Below are positions 35,590-45,471 of a DNA stretch of 64,000 nt, in pieces; the first letter of the stretch is position 1; each line of letters begins with the position of its first letter. The translations under genes and the position numbers were made by a program. The notes beneath the pieces were generated by a model. The model was not told the DNA's origin, did not search any database, and saw only the letters and a list, made by a program, of their open reading frames with translations. The DNA comes from Marinobacter arenosus (GTDB lineage Bacteria; Pseudomonadota; Gammaproteobacteria; Pseudomonadales; Oleiphilaceae). The stretch spans positions 3,082,763 through 3,146,762 of the forward strand of contig NZ_JAHVAO010000001.1 in the NCBI RefSeq assembly GCF_019264345.1. Reading direction: 5' to 3'.

Positions 35590-38556
35590 TCACGACCTTT
35601 CGTTCTGGCTAATTTGCGTCACGCCGATTTCCGGTTCGAAGGCGGGCAGTCTCAGGCGCACACACGTACCCCTGCCGGATGCGGCAGGGCTCTCTACCTG
35701 AACGTTACCGTAATGTTCTTCCACGATACTGTACACCAGCGACAGGCCGAGCCCGGTACCTTTGTTGGGCGCCTTGGTGGTGTAGAACGGCTCGAAGATG
35801 TGGTCGAGCTGATCTTCGGGAATGCCCGAGCCTTCATCGATGACTTCGATAATAGCGGAGTAGCCATCACCGTTTCCACTGACCCGGATGGTGCCGCCAT
35901 CGGGGGAGGCATCCCGGGCGTTGGCCAGCAGGTTGATGAAAACCTGGACCAGGCGCTGTTCATCGCCCAGGACCTGCAGGTTCTCCGGACAGTCATTAAT
36001 GAAGCGAACGCGGAGCCCTTTGTCGCTGAGCGACAGCAGGTTGATGGATTCGTCGACGCACCGCCGGATGGTGACCGGCTCGTAGCGGTTGGCCTGGGCA
36101 TGGTTTCCGGTCCGGGCGAAATTCATCAGCGACTGCAGAATGGTCGAGATCCGCCGGGTCTGCTGCTGGATCTGGTCTGCGGTATCGAGAATGTCCGGAT
36201 TGTCGGTTTCCAGTTTCAGGTTCTGGGCCAGGGAGGAGATGCCGGTTACCGGGTTGCCGATTTCATGGGCCACACCGGCGGCCAGCCGGCCAACCGATGC
36301 CAGGCGCTCGCTGTGCATGAGTTCGTCTTCCAGTAACCGGGTTTCGGTCTGGTCTTCCACCAGAATAATGCTGCCGCCTTCGGGGTGGTCCGGGCCACTG
36401 AGTGCTGCCTTGTGGAGGTTCAGCCAGTGAGGTTTGCCCCGCAGATCGAGTCGGTGCTTGTAACGGTGCAACTCCTCACCCAGGTTAAAGTCGTCCAGCA
36501 GCAGGTGCCAGTGCTCGGGCAAGGCCAGAAGCCGGGCGCCCACCACGTCGTCCGCGGTGATGCCGGTGAGGTTCTCCATGGCGTTGTTCCACATCAGGAT
36601 TTCGCCGTCCTCGCCCACGGAACAGGCGGCGATAGGCAGATTCTGCAGGGTTTGTCGGTAGTGGCGACGCAGATTGTCCAGTTCTCCGGCCAGGCCAGTC
36701 AGGCGGTTCTGGTACTCGCCCAGTGCCCGCTCCACGTAGCGAATGTCCTGGGCGGTGCCGCCCCGGGCCATGGGCTTGAAGCCAAGGTGGCGCTTGACCA
36801 TGTCCCGTGCGACCGAAGGGCCGAGCAGACCGGAGAGATTGATTTCGACCTGGTCCCGCAGACGGCGCAACTGGTAGGGGCGATATTCAACGTTGGGCAG
36901 TTTCAGCTGAGCCAGTGCCCGTTCCACTTCCCGCTTGGCCACGCCGACGCCCAGCGGTTCGGCCAGCTGTTTGGCGAATTCCGCCGACGAGGTTGCCAGC
37001 AGTTCGCGGCGTTGCGGGCGCGACAACGCTCCCATTGAGCAGGCCTGGGCGGCACTGGCTTCTTCGCCGGTGCTGGTGCTCAGGATCGAGATCAGGGCGA
37101 AGACCGTGACATTGGCGGTCAGGCTGACAAAGACAAAGATCTGCCAGTTGCTGTAATCCGGGACGATCGGAGCGCCCAGCACCGCCAGCAGATTCGCGGT
37201 ATGGGAGAACGGCAGAACCAGCGTCACGATCCAGATCGCCAGGCCCACGACCAGACCGGCAATCAGGCCCCGGCGATTGCCCTCCGGCCAGTAGATGACA
37301 CCGAGTGCGCCCGGCAGCAATTGCAGCATGCCTGACAATGAAATGATGCCCAGGATCGAGAGATCGAGGTTCTTGCCCAGGGTTTCATGGAACAGCAGCG
37401 CCAGAAAGATGATGACGGCGATCAGCAGGCGCTTGATCCACTGCAGCCAGCGGTAGATATCGCCCTGTTCACGCGGCGTCTTCAGGGGCAGGACAACGTG
37501 GTTGAGCACCATGCCTGCAAGGGCCAGCGTGCTGACGATCATCAAGCCACTGGCGGCAGACAGGCCGGCAATGTACATGAGCAGGGTCAGCCCCCGGCTA
37601 CCGAGGGCCTGCGCTGTGCCGATGGTGTAAAAACTCGAGCCGGTGGTGACAGCCAGTTCCTGTCCGCCCCAGAGGATGAGTGGGACCGGCAGGCCGAGCA
37701 GCAGCAGGTACAGGGGCAGGCCCCAGCTGGCCTTCGCCAGTGCCTTCGGCGACGGGTTTTCGCTGAACGTCATGTGGTACATGTGCGGGAGTACCAGGGC
37801 GGCCGCGAACGACATCAGCATGAGTGCCCGCCAACTGCCATCGTCGACGTTCAGGGTCATGGTGGTGGCGGGTGAGCTGTTGCTCAACAGCCAGGCGTCG
37901 AGGCCGTCCATGCCGCCAAAGACGCTGAACAGAATGACGCCGCCGAGAACCAGGAGGGCTACGAGTTTCACCAGGGAATCGAAGGCAATAGCCAGGACCA
38001 GTCCCTGATGGTTCTCGGAAGTCTGGTCGCGACGGGCACCGAACAGCATGGCAAACAGTACGACGGTGAGACTGAACATCACGCTGATGACGTTGGGTGA
38101 GGTGTCCGGCGCGAGGAGGCTGGCGGAGGTGGTGACCGCCTGGATCTGCATGCTGAGCAGGGCCAGGATGGCGCCGCCGGAACACAGGGTGACCAGGGTC
38201 CCGGCCCATTGGCTCCGATAGCGGTAGGCGAAAAGATCGGCGAGGGAAGTCAGCTGGTAGGCGCGGCCGATGCGCAGCACCGGGTTCAGCAGGACCGGTG
38301 CCAGCAGGAACGCGCCGCTGATGCCCAGGTAATAGGCGAGGAAGCCGTAGCCGGTTTCCGCGGCCACGCCAACGGCCGCGTACACGGCCCAGATGCCGGC
38401 GTAGACGCCAAGGCTGAGGGTATACACCAGGGGGTGTCTGACCCAGTGCTTGGGCAGCATGCCGCGCTCGGTGATCCAGGCGATGCCGAACAGCAGGATA
38501 AGGTAAAGCAGGCTGGCGAACAGCAGCCCGGCGGCGCTAAAACTCATTGGGGTCAC
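35590..38556 (-). CDS. cbrA: Sensor kinase CbrA with sodium:solute symporter domain
   Basis: A 988-residue hybrid. Residues 1-520 form an SLC5/SSS transporter-like domain of about 13 transmembrane helices; a linker (SLC/STAC-like) and PAS domain follow (LPIAACSVGEDGEILMWNNAMENLTGI), then a histidine-kinase dimerisation domain (VAHEIGNPVTG) and ATPase domain (NLLANARDASPDGG, GTGLGLSLVY). CbrA senses carbon/nitrogen status and in Pseudomonas also transports histidine. GTG at 38556 or ATG at 38547 may start it; both lie inside the upstream small ORF. Confidence 0.93.
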   Translation of the reverse strand: MTPMSFSAAGLLFASLLYLILLFGIAWITERGMLPKHWVRHPLVYTLSLGVYAGIWAVYAAVGVAAETGYGFLAYYLGISGAFLLAPVLLNPVLRIGRAYQLTSLADLFAYRYRSQWAGTLVTLCSGGAILALLSMQIQAVTTSASLLAPDTSPNVISVMFSLTVVLFAMLFGARRDQTSENHQGLVLAIAFDSLVKLVALLVLGGVILFSVFGGMDGLDAWLLSNSSPATTMTLNVDDGSWRALMLMSFAAALVLPHMYHMTFSENPSPKALAKASWGLPLYLLLLGLPVPLILWGGQELAVTTGSSFYTIGTAQALGSRGLTLLMYIAGLSAASGLMIVSTLALAGMVLNHVVLPLKTPREQGDIYRWLQWIKRLLIAVIIFLALLFHETLGKNLDLSILGIISLSGMLQLLPGALGVIYWPEGNRRGLIAGLVVGLAIWIVTLVLPFSHTANLLAVLGAPIVPDYSNWQIFVFVSLTANVTVFALISILSTSTGEEASAAQACSMGALSRPQRRELLATSSAEFAKQLAEPLGVGVAKREVERALAQLKLPNVEYRPYQLRRLRDQVEINLSGLLGPSVARDMVKRHLGFKPMARGGTAQDIRYVERALGEYQNRLTGLAGELDNLRRHYRQTLQNLPIAACSVGEDGEILMWNNAMENLTGITADDVVGARLLALPEHWHLLLDDFNLGEELHRYKHRLDLRGKPHWLNLHKAALSGPDHPEGGSIILVEDQTETRLLEDELMHSERLASVGRLAAGVAHEIGNPVTGISSLAQNLKLETDNPDILDTADQIQQQTRRISTILQSLMNFARTGNHAQANRYEPVTIRRCVDESINLLSLSDKGLRVRFINDCPENLQVLGDEQRLVQVFINLLANARDASPDGGTIRVSGNGDGYSAIIEVIDEGSGIPEDQLDHIFEPFYTTKAPNKGTGLGLSLVYSIVEEHYGNVQVESPAASGRGTCVRLRLPAFEPEIGVTQISQNERS

Positions 38557-38713
38557 GTCGCCATTCCAGCCAGAAGCCTATGGCAATGAGTCCAGCCCAG
38601 ATTGCATAGGGGCTGTACCACGCGTTACCCGGCGAGGTCCACCAATCGAGTATGTTTGGCGAAAATATGTAGATGGCCAGGACCAACAGGAAGACCAGAC
38701 GGTAGATATACAT
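38537..38713 (-). CDS. Small membrane protein overlapping cbrA (cbrX-like)
   Basis: A 58-residue ORF starting MYIYRLVFLLVLAIYIFSP and ending EWRRDPNEF. It has two hydrophobic helices: residues 4-18 and, after a Trp-rich loop (NILDWWTSPGNAWYSP), residues 38-49. It overlaps the cbrA start by 20 bp (or 11 bp for the ATG), an arrangement that suggests translational coupling. A small ORF called cbrX in the same place is described upstream of cbrA in pseudomonads; I recall this rather than having checked it. No strong ribosome-binding site is visible for it. Confidence 0.75.
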   Translation of the reverse strand: MYIYRLVFLLVLAIYIFSPNILDWWTSPGNAWYSPYAIWAGLIAIGFWLEWRRDPNEF

Positions 38714-38763
38714 CAGGCATGCTATCCGCGCTGAGGTTTGTGAAAGGTTTTATACCATGCCAC

Positions 38764-39636
38764 TTACCTGGCTGTCAGGTGAATGGCGTCCCGCCGCCAA
38801 TGCCTCACGCCCCATTCAAGGATCGCGTCGACCGTCTCCGTGGCAAGCGTACCGGGAGGTTGCTGCCCCAGGGCGTTCAGCGCCTGAACCAGATTTGGCC
38901 CCGGTCGGTCGTCGTCGAGGGCGGGGGCATGCGTCTGCTTACTGAGCTTCTGGCCCTGTTCATTGCGAATGACCGGAATGTGCAGCCAGTTGGGTGGTCC
39001 AGCCCCCAGCGCCCGATAGATCTGTTGTTGCTGTGCGGTCATGTCCAGCAGGTCGGACCCGCGAACGACATCGGTGATGCCCTGATCGATGTCGTCGACC
39101 ACCACAGCCAGTTGATAGGCGTAGAAGCCCTCCTTGCGCAGAATCACCGGATCATCAAGTTCCGCCACGACGTTCTGGACCTGGGCGCCGAGGAGTTGGT
39201 CCTGCCAATGGCTCTCTTCATCCTTCAGGGCGAAGCGAATGGCGAACGGACGATCGCCAGGGTTGACGCCGCCAGCGCGGCAATGGTTGGGGTGGCGGCC
39301 GCCATGACGTTTCAGTTCTTGGCGCGAGCAGAAGCAGCGGTAGGCATCGCCACTGGCGAACAGACGCTCGATGGCCGCCTGGTAGGCGTCGTGCCGTCTG
39401 GACTGGAAGCGTACCGCCTCATCGGGCATCAGGCCGTGGGCCTCAAGGCTATGCAGGATTTGACCGGTAGCCTCGGGAGGCTCGCGCAGAGGGTCCAGGT
39501 CTTCGATGCGGATGAACCATTGGCCCTGATGCTGGCGGGCTTCAAGATAGCTTGCCAGCGCCGCGACCAGTGAGCCGAAGTGCAGCGGACCGGTTGGGGA
39601 GGGCGCGAATCGGCCCCGGTAACGAGGTGAAGTCAT
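38764..39636 (-). CDS. gluQRS: Glutamyl-queuosine tRNA(Asp) synthetase
   Basis: A 290-residue truncated paralogue of glutamyl-tRNA synthetase lacking the anticodon-binding domain. It attaches glutamate to queuosine-34 of tRNA-Asp. The HIGH-type motif is in RFAPSPTGPLHFGSLVAA, and a zinc site (CFCSRQEL...NHC) is present. It follows dksA by 61 bp on the same strand, the standard dksA-gluQRS pair. Confidence 0.95.
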   Translation of the reverse strand: MTSPRYRGRFAPSPTGPLHFGSLVAALASYLEARQHQGQWFIRIEDLDPLREPPEATGQILHSLEAHGLMPDEAVRFQSRRHDAYQAAIERLFASGDAYRCFCSRQELKRHGGRHPNHCRAGGVNPGDRPFAIRFALKDEESHWQDQLLGAQVQNVVAELDDPVILRKEGFYAYQLAVVVDDIDQGITDVVRGSDLLDMTAQQQQIYRALGAGPPNWLHIPVIRNEQGQKLSKQTHAPALDDDRPGPNLVQALNALGQQPPGTLATETVDAILEWGVRHWRRDAIHLTAR

Positions 39637-39697
39637 GGGCAGTCAGTCAGCCGGCCGCTCGAAGAGCGTATTACCGGCTGCTGGCGGTTGGTCCGGC

Positions 39698-40138
39698 TCA
39701 GATGCCGGTCTGGCGCTCGCGAATTTCGGCGAGGGTCTTGCAGTCGATGCACAGGGTTGCAGTCGGACGTGCTTCCAGGCGTCGGATACCGATTTCGACA
39801 CCGCACTGGTCGCAGAAGCCGTAATCGTCCTTGTCGATACGGTCGATGGTCTGATCGATCTTCTTGATCAGCTTGCGCTCGCGATCGCGGGTACGCAGTT
39901 CCAGGCTGAATTCCTCTTCCTGGGTTGCGCGGTCACTGGGATCCGCGTAATTTGCTGCGTCTTCCTGCATGTGGTGCATGGTGCGGTCGACTTCTTCCAT
40001 CAGCTCCTGCTTCCATTGCAGTAGCAGATTCTTGAAGTGCTGCAGCATGTCGGCACTCATGTACTCTTCACCCTTCTTCATTTCGTAGGGGGTGAAGTTA
40101 GTAAAACGTTCGCGTGGTTGTTCTGCAGTGTTTGCCAT
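39698..40138 (-). CDS. dksA: RNA polymerase-binding transcription factor DksA
   Basis: A 146-residue protein that enters the secondary channel of RNA polymerase and, with ppGpp, represses rRNA promoters. The coiled-coil tip keeps Asp66, Asp69 and Ala71 (ADPSDRA), equivalent to the essential E. coli D71, D74 and A76. The four zinc cysteines are at 109, 112, 130 and 133 (CDQC...CIDC). Its synergy with spoT and with the GC-rich rRNA promoters at the end of the window is expected. Confidence 0.97.
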   Translation of the reverse strand: MANTAEQPRERFTNFTPYEMKKGEEYMSADMLQHFKNLLLQWKQELMEEVDRTMHHMQEDAANYADPSDRATQEEEFSLELRTRDRERKLIKKIDQTIDRIDKDDYGFCDQCGVEIGIRRLEARPTATLCIDCKTLAEIRERQTGI

Positions 40139-40318
40139 TGAACCCGGCCTCTTGTTTGTACTTCACAAGAACGGTTTGCTTCCCACCGCCTGAGCCCCCG
40201 TGGCTGAGCGGTTGAACCCTGGATGAAGCATTCGTCCTGAAAACGGGAATTTGCGGAAAATAGCAGATTAGTCACGGGGGTGCCAGCCTTGTGACAACTA
40301 CTTTTGTACGGAGATCAC

Positions 40319-41050
40319 ATGAACTTTCCAGAACCTTTGGTCGAGGGGTGGCTGATTCGCCGATATAAACGCTTCCTCGCCGACGTGCGCCTTGCCGACG
40401 GGAGCGAAGTGACCGCCCATTGCCCGAACACCGGTTCGATGCTGGGGTGCCAACCTGAGGATGCCCGGGTCTGGTTGAGTCAAAGCGACAACCCGAAGCG
40501 CAAGCTCAAGTTCACCTGGGAGCTCGTTGAAACCGCGCCGGGCACGCTCGCCTGCATCAATACGGCGCGCCCCAATGCCCAGGCTCGCCATGCGGTGGAG
40601 AATGGACGCGTCACCGAGCTCTCCGGCTATGAATCCTGCCGCTCGGAAGTGAAGTACGGATCGGAAAACAGTCGGATCGACCTTTTGCTCTCGGGGCACC
40701 AAAGCGAACCGGATGCCTGGGTTGAGGTTAAAAACGTTACCCTGGCGGAGGATGGCCAGGGGTTTTTCCCGGACGCGGTGACGACCAGGGGGCAGAAGCA
40801 TCTGAGGGAGTTGATGGCCCAGGTGGCCGGCGGCGATCGGGCGGTGCTGTTCTTTGTGGTGAACCATACCGGCATTGAGACCGTGCGCCCGGCCGATCAT
40901 ATCGATCCGACCTACGGTCGGCTGTTGCGGGAGGCCTGTGATGCCGGTGTCGAGGTGATTGCCTACCGCGCCAATCTTGCCGGCGAGGACGGGACCCCAA
41001 CGGGTGTCATGACCCTGGCCGAGTCGGTGCCGGTCATTCTTGAAATCTGA
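40319..41050 (+). CDS. sfsA: SfsA family protein
   Basis: About 243 residues beginning [22 protein letters not shown]; the ATG at 40319 has GGAG at 40310-40313, and the longer frame to 40304 is unconserved. SfsA was named for stimulation of sugar fermentation; it carries a nuclease-like fold, with segments such as EVKNVTL and [11 protein letters not shown]. The molecular role is unsettled. It is divergent from dksA and overlaps the Rieske gene by 17 bp. Confidence 0.92.
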   Translation: MNFPEPLVEGWLIRRYKRFLADVRLADGSEVTAHCPNTGSMLGCQPEDARVWLSQSDNPKRKLKFTWELVETAPGTLACINTARPNAQARHAVENGRVTELSGYESCRSEVKYGSENSRIDLLLSGHQSEPDAWVEVKNVTLAEDGQGFFPDAVTTRGQKHLRELMAQVAGGDRAVLFFVVNHTGIETVRPADHIDPTYGRLLREACDAGVEVIAYRANLAGEDGTPTGVMTLAESVPVILEI

Positions 41051-41408
41051 TCTGAACCTCGCCGGCATCAATGCGCACATCCAGTGCGGTCAAGGCGTCA
41101 CCCTGGCAGGGGCCTGCGATGCAGTCGCCGGTTCCGGGCTTGAAGAGGGCACCGTGGGTCGAGCATTGAATGAACAGGTTGTCAGCATCCATGAACTGGC
41201 CGGGCATCCAGTTCAGTTCAATGCCTAGATGAGGGCATTGATTGACATAGGCCCGGGGCTCGCTGCCGTCCAGAAACAGGAATCCGGTCAAGGGCATGGT
41301 CCCCGGCTCTGTCTGGGGGCGCTGGATGCGGAATTCCACGATCCGTTCCCCAGTCAGTTCGTCCCGTCGGCAAACGGGCTGCCAGTCACTGTTCGCCGGC
41401 GCGTTCAT
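41034..41408 (-). CDS. Rieske [2Fe-2S] ferredoxin-like protein
   Basis: A 124-residue cytoplasmic Rieske protein. The cluster ligands are Cys58-Pro-His60 and Cys82-x2-His85 ([10 protein letters not shown] and [11 protein letters not shown]). No oxygenase catalytic subunit is adjacent, so it resembles the stand-alone Rieske proteins found beside sfsA in pseudomonads. It could serve as an electron carrier; its partner is unknown. Convergent overlap with sfsA is 17 bp. Confidence 0.85.
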   Translation of the reverse strand: MNAPANSDWQPVCRRDELTGERIVEFRIQRPQTEPGTMPLTGFLFLDGSEPRAYVNQCPHLGIELNWMPGQFMDADNLFIQCSTHGALFKPGTGDCIAGPCQGDALTALDVRIDAGEVQIRFQE

Positions 41409-41440
41409 CAGAGCCTCCTCTTCGATCGTCCGAGTGCGGG

Positions 41441-43018
41441 TCAGCGAGGTTCGAAACCGAAGTGCTGGCGGATCCGGTCAGCGACCGCTTCCGCCACGTG
41501 CTCCTGGTCCGTGTGCAAGTGAATGGTGTGACTGCGCTCCTCGGCGGTTAGCGGTTCAAACCAGCTCTGCTGCTCGTCCAGAAACGCCTCAGTGGCCTCC
41601 GAGGCGTCGTTGCTGCGGTTGCGGATCCATTCCCGACGCAACGCCTCCGGCGCTTCGCAGTGCAGCAGGGCGAATGGCACCGCCTGCGCCTCGGCCACGG
41701 CGGCAAACTGCGAACGCTCCTGTTCTTTCAGGCAGGCTGCGTCGATGACCACCGGCAGGCCGGCCGCCAGTAAATGGCCGGCGACATCCGCCAGGCGCTG
41801 GTAGGTTTGCGCATTGGCTTCCGGAGTGTAGAGGTTGCCTCCAAGCGGGGACTTGCTGTTCGCCAGGGGAGCCAGGCCATGGAGCCGCTTGCGCTCGACA
41901 TCCGAGCGCAGTCGAATCAGCCCCAATTCGCCGGCCATGGCGGAACACACGCAGGATTTGCCGCTGGCAGACAGTCCGGTGGTGGCGAGCAGATACGGGT
42001 TGGGAATGGTGCTGTAATCTTCGGCCAGCTGAGCGTAATCCCGGTACCTCTGCATCAGCCCGTCCTTTTCCGCATCGCTCAGCGAAGGGTTGCCCATGGT
42101 GAACAGGGCAATCTTGGCCCGCACCATGGCGCGGTAGGCTTTGTACAGAGGTAGAAGGGGCAGTGCGTCGAAATCGTCCCGGTATTCCAGGTAGGTGTTG
42201 AGTACCAGGTTGGCCAGGGCGTGCTCGCGCCGGGATTCCAGGTCCATCAGCAGGAACGCCAGATCGTTGATCACGTCGATCCAGCGGAACGGTTCGTTGA
42301 ATTCGATGCAGTCGAACACCGTGACCTTGCCTTCAAACCGGGTGATGTTCGCCAGATGCAGGTCGCCATGGCATTCGCGGACCAGGCCGTTGGCCCGGCG
42401 CTGGGTAATCAGGTCACGATGGCGATTGAAGGTGGTTTCGGTCCAGGCGGCGAGGTTGTCCAGCTGCAGCAGCAGGCCCTTGTCGTCGATCATCGGGCGA
42501 ACCTGGTCAAAATTCTCCTGCATGGCCGCGTAGACCGCTTCCGGAGTGCCGAGGGGCTTGTCGTCCGGCACCGTGGGCAGTCGTTCGTGGAAGGCCGCAA
42601 CCTGGCGGGCGAGGTCCGTCAGCAGGGCGGGATCCAGGTTGCCCTGCTCCTGGAGACGATCGAACAACTGATCCTGTCCGAACTGGCGCATTTTGATGGC
42701 GTACTCGAACGCTTCGCCCGTGCCGCCAAGCTCCGGTTGTTCCGGGGTGCCGGTAATGGGCAGGACGTCCAGGTACAGCGATTCGGCCAGGCGGCGGTTC
42801 AGTCGGAGTTCCTCGTCGCAGAAATGCTTGCGACGCTCCAGGGTGGAAAAGTCCAGAAACCCGAAATCCATCGGCTTCTTGATCTTGTAGGCGTAGTCGC
42901 CCGTGAGGATCACCAGCGAGATGTGCGTCTCGATGACCTGAAAACCGTTGACCGGGTGATCGTAAAGCTCAGGATTCTGCAGTGCCCGAACCAGAATTTC
43001 TGCGGGTGTTTCGCTCAC
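41441..43018 (-). CDS. Kinase-like plus P-loop ATPase fusion protein
   Basis: A 525-residue two-domain protein. The N-terminal half resembles aminoglycoside-phosphotransferase-like kinases, with a catalytic-loop motif CHGDLHLANI (His-Gly-Asp at 217-219) and VFDCIEFNEPFRWIDVINDLAF. The C-terminal half has a P-loop, GLSASGKS (residues 348-355), and zeta-toxin/kinase-like sequence. The architecture is known from marine and pseudomonad genomes as an 'AAA family ATPase'; its substrate is not known. It is divergent from mrcB. Confidence 0.82.
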   Translation of the reverse strand: MSETPAEILVRALQNPELYDHPVNGFQVIETHISLVILTGDYAYKIKKPMDFGFLDFSTLERRKHFCDEELRLNRRLAESLYLDVLPITGTPEQPELGGTGEAFEYAIKMRQFGQDQLFDRLQEQGNLDPALLTDLARQVAAFHERLPTVPDDKPLGTPEAVYAAMQENFDQVRPMIDDKGLLLQLDNLAAWTETTFNRHRDLITQRRANGLVRECHGDLHLANITRFEGKVTVFDCIEFNEPFRWIDVINDLAFLLMDLESRREHALANLVLNTYLEYRDDFDALPLLPLYKAYRAMVRAKIALFTMGNPSLSDAEKDGLMQRYRDYAQLAEDYSTIPNPYLLATTGLSASGKSCVCSAMAGELGLIRLRSDVERKRLHGLAPLANSKSPLGGNLYTPEANAQTYQRLADVAGHLLAAGLPVVIDAACLKEQERSQFAAVAEAQAVPFALLHCEAPEALRREWIRNRSNDASEATEAFLDEQQSWFEPLTAEERSHTIHLHTDQEHVAEAVADRIRQHFGFEPR

Positions 43019-43128
43019 GGTGTTCTCCTAACGTTCCCTGGACCAACTGAATTTTTATCGGCCTATGATAGCGGCCAGATTACAGAAATAACACACAGTT
43101 GGCCTGCCTTTCGGGCAAGTCCCTTCGT

Positions 43129-43134
43129 TATAAT
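43129..43134 (+). promoter_or_regulatory. Candidate -10 of mrcB
   Basis: TATAAT lies 6 bp upstream of the mrcB ATG. If used, transcription would start at or next to the start codon. No good -35 was found. Confidence 0.35.
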
Positions 43135-43140
43135 CCGGAC

Positions 43141-45471
43141 ATGAAAAAATCTAACTCATCGCCAAGGTCACCCAGGAAAACACCCCGAAAGTCTTCACGG
43201 AACGGTCGCCGACCCTGGTTTTGGCGGTTCTTCTTCCGCTTTGCCGCCATTGGATTCGTTCTGCTGGTCGGCTGGACCGTATACCTGGATGCGGTCATCA
43301 CCTCGCGGTTTGAGGGCAGGCGGTTTGAAGTGCCGTCCCGGGTCTATGCGCGGCCCCTGGAGTTATACGACGGTGCGGGCATCAGTTCCGGCGGTCTGGA
43401 ACGAGAGCTTCAGTTGGCCGGCTTCCGCAAGGGCGATGGCAGTCGGGCCGGCACCTATCGCCGCAGCGGTGGGCACTTTGTTATCAGTACCCGGGGATTC
43501 CAGTTCCCCGACGGCCGTGAGCCAAAACGCAGGCTGGCCCTGAATATCTACGGTGATCGGGTCCAGGATTTTTCCGTGCTGAGTGGTGAGGCCTCGCCCA
43601 TTGTACGCCTGGAACCGGCTCAGATCGGCGGGATCTATCCCTCCCACAAGGAAGACCGGATCCTGGTGCAACTGGAAGAGGTCCCGGCCCTGCTTCCGGC
43701 CACCCTTATGGCGGTGGAGGACCGGAACTTCTACGATCATTTCGGCATCGCGCCGCTGTCCATCGCCCGGGCCATGCTCGCGAACATTCGAGCCGGCGAG
43801 ATTGTTCAGGGTGGCAGCACCTTGACGCAACAGCTGGTCAAGAACTTCTTCCTGACGCGCGACCAGACCCTGCTGCGAAAGGGGAATGAAGCCATCATGT
43901 CGATCCTTCTGGAAATGCACTACGAGAAGGAGGACATCCTCGAAACCTATCTGAACGAGGTGTATCTGGGCCAGGCGGGCACTCGCAGCATTAACGGTTT
44001 CGGCCTCGCGAGCCAGTTCTATTTCGGGGAATCCCTGAAGGATCTGGACGTGCACCAGATTGCTCTACTGGTCGGGATGGTCAAGGGGCCGAGTTACTAC
44101 AATCCGCGACGCCATCCGGACCGGGCCATGGAGCGCCGGAATCTCGTGATTTCGGAGATGGAAGAGGCTGGCCTTATTGATTCCGTACGAGCCGCGCGTG
44201 CCAGAGGTTTGCCTGTGGGTGTCAGCGGCAAACCCTCCTATTCCGAGAACCGTTACCCGGCCTACATTGATCTGGTCCGCCGGCACCTGGCTCGGGACTA
44301 CCGCGAGGAGGACCTTCGCAGTGAAGGGTTGCGGATCTTCACAACCCTCAACCCCGCTATCCAGTATGCGGCAGAGTATGCGGTGACAGACACCCTGCCG
44401 AGGTTGGCCAGTGGTGAAACCCGGGAGGCGCTGGAAGCGGCGCTGGTGGTGACCGCCAAGGACAGCGGCGAGGTGCTGGCGCTGGTCGGGGGCAAGGACC
44501 CCCAGTTCGCCGGCTTCAACCGCGCTCTCGACGCCAATCGTCCGATCGGGTCGCTGATCAAGCCGTTCATTTATCTGTCGGCCCTGGAGCAGCCCGAGCG
44601 CTACACCCTGATCACCCCGGTGCTCGATAAATCCTTCGCCCTGGAATTTGATGACGGCCGGCGCTGGGAGCCCAAGAACTACGACACCAAGGAACGTGGC
44701 GAAGTGCCGCTGCACGAGGCCCTGTCCCATTCCTACAACCTGCCGGCGGTACGGGTCGGTCTGGACGTCGGGGTGGGGGTGGTCAAGGAAACCCTGCAGG
44801 CGTTCGGAGTGACCTCTGGCATCTCCGAGTACCCGTCAATGCTGTTGGGCTCGGTCTCTATGAATCCGGTCACGGTGGCGCAGATGTATCAGGGCCTGGC
44901 GACCTCCGGCTTTAACACGCCCCTGCGTACCATTCGCGAAGTGACCGACCCCAAGGGTGAGGCGCTGTCCCGTTATAGCCTGGAGGTTGACCAGGTGGCG
45001 GATCCGGCCGCCGTCCATCTGGTGCAGTACGCCATGCAGGAGACCATGCAGGAGGGAACCGGTCGGTCGGCGTATTACACGCTGCCAAAGGAACTTGCCC
45101 TGGCCGGAAAGACCGGCACCACGGACGACGGTCGTGATTCCTGGTTTGCCGGTTTCAGTGGCGATCTGCTGGCGGTCGCCTGGGTTGGCCGGGATGATAA
45201 TGGGCCTACGTCGCTGACGGGTGCCAGCGGGGCGCTGCCCGTATGGTCGAGGTTCATGGCCCGGGTTCCCCAGCACGGTCTTTCACCGGTTGTGCCTGAC
45301 GGGGTCAATTATCACTGGGTAAACAGTGAGCGGCAGGCGTTGACCGACGAGTATTGTGACAATGCCCGGCTGGTACCCATGATTGCCGGCAGTGAACCCG
45401 ACCAAACGGTGTCCTGTTCTGGTACCCTGCAACGTCGAATCCAAGGCTGGTTTGAAGGATTTTTCCAATGA
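43141..45471 (+). CDS. mrcB: Penicillin-binding protein 1B
   Basis: A 776-residue bifunctional peptidoglycan synthase. It has a short basic cytoplasmic tail, one transmembrane helix (about 27-47), a UB2H-like regulatory region, the GT51 glycosyltransferase with catalytic Glu193 (VEDRNFYDHFG), and the transpeptidase with SLIK (Ser471) and KTGTTDD. P. aeruginosa PBP1b is of similar size. The ATG at 43141 has no Shine-Dalgarno; a perfect TATAAT ends only 6 bp before it, so translation might be leaderless. It overlaps lpoP by 4 bp. Confidence 0.95.
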   Translation: MKKSNSSPRSPRKTPRKSSRNGRRPWFWRFFFRFAAIGFVLLVGWTVYLDAVITSRFEGRRFEVPSRVYARPLELYDGAGISSGGLERELQLAGFRKGDGSRAGTYRRSGGHFVISTRGFQFPDGREPKRRLALNIYGDRVQDFSVLSGEASPIVRLEPAQIGGIYPSHKEDRILVQLEEVPALLPATLMAVEDRNFYDHFGIAPLSIARAMLANIRAGEIVQGGSTLTQQLVKNFFLTRDQTLLRKGNEAIMSILLEMHYEKEDILETYLNEVYLGQAGTRSINGFGLASQFYFGESLKDLDVHQIALLVGMVKGPSYYNPRRHPDRAMERRNLVISEMEEAGLIDSVRAARARGLPVGVSGKPSYSENRYPAYIDLVRRHLARDYREEDLRSEGLRIFTTLNPAIQYAAEYAVTDTLPRLASGETREALEAALVVTAKDSGEVLALVGGKDPQFAGFNRALDANRPIGSLIKPFIYLSALEQPERYTLITPVLDKSFALEFDDGRRWEPKNYDTKERGEVPLHEALSHSYNLPAVRVGLDVGVGVVKETLQAFGVTSGISEYPSMLLGSVSMNPVTVAQMYQGLATSGFNTPLRTIREVTDPKGEALSRYSLEVDQVADPAAVHLVQYAMQETMQEGTGRSAYYTLPKELALAGKTGTTDDGRDSWFAGFSGDLLAVAWVGRDDNGPTSLTGASGALPVWSRFMARVPQHGLSPVVPDGVNYHWVNSERQALTDEYCDNARLVPMIAGSEPDQTVSCSGTLQRRIQGWFEGFFQ

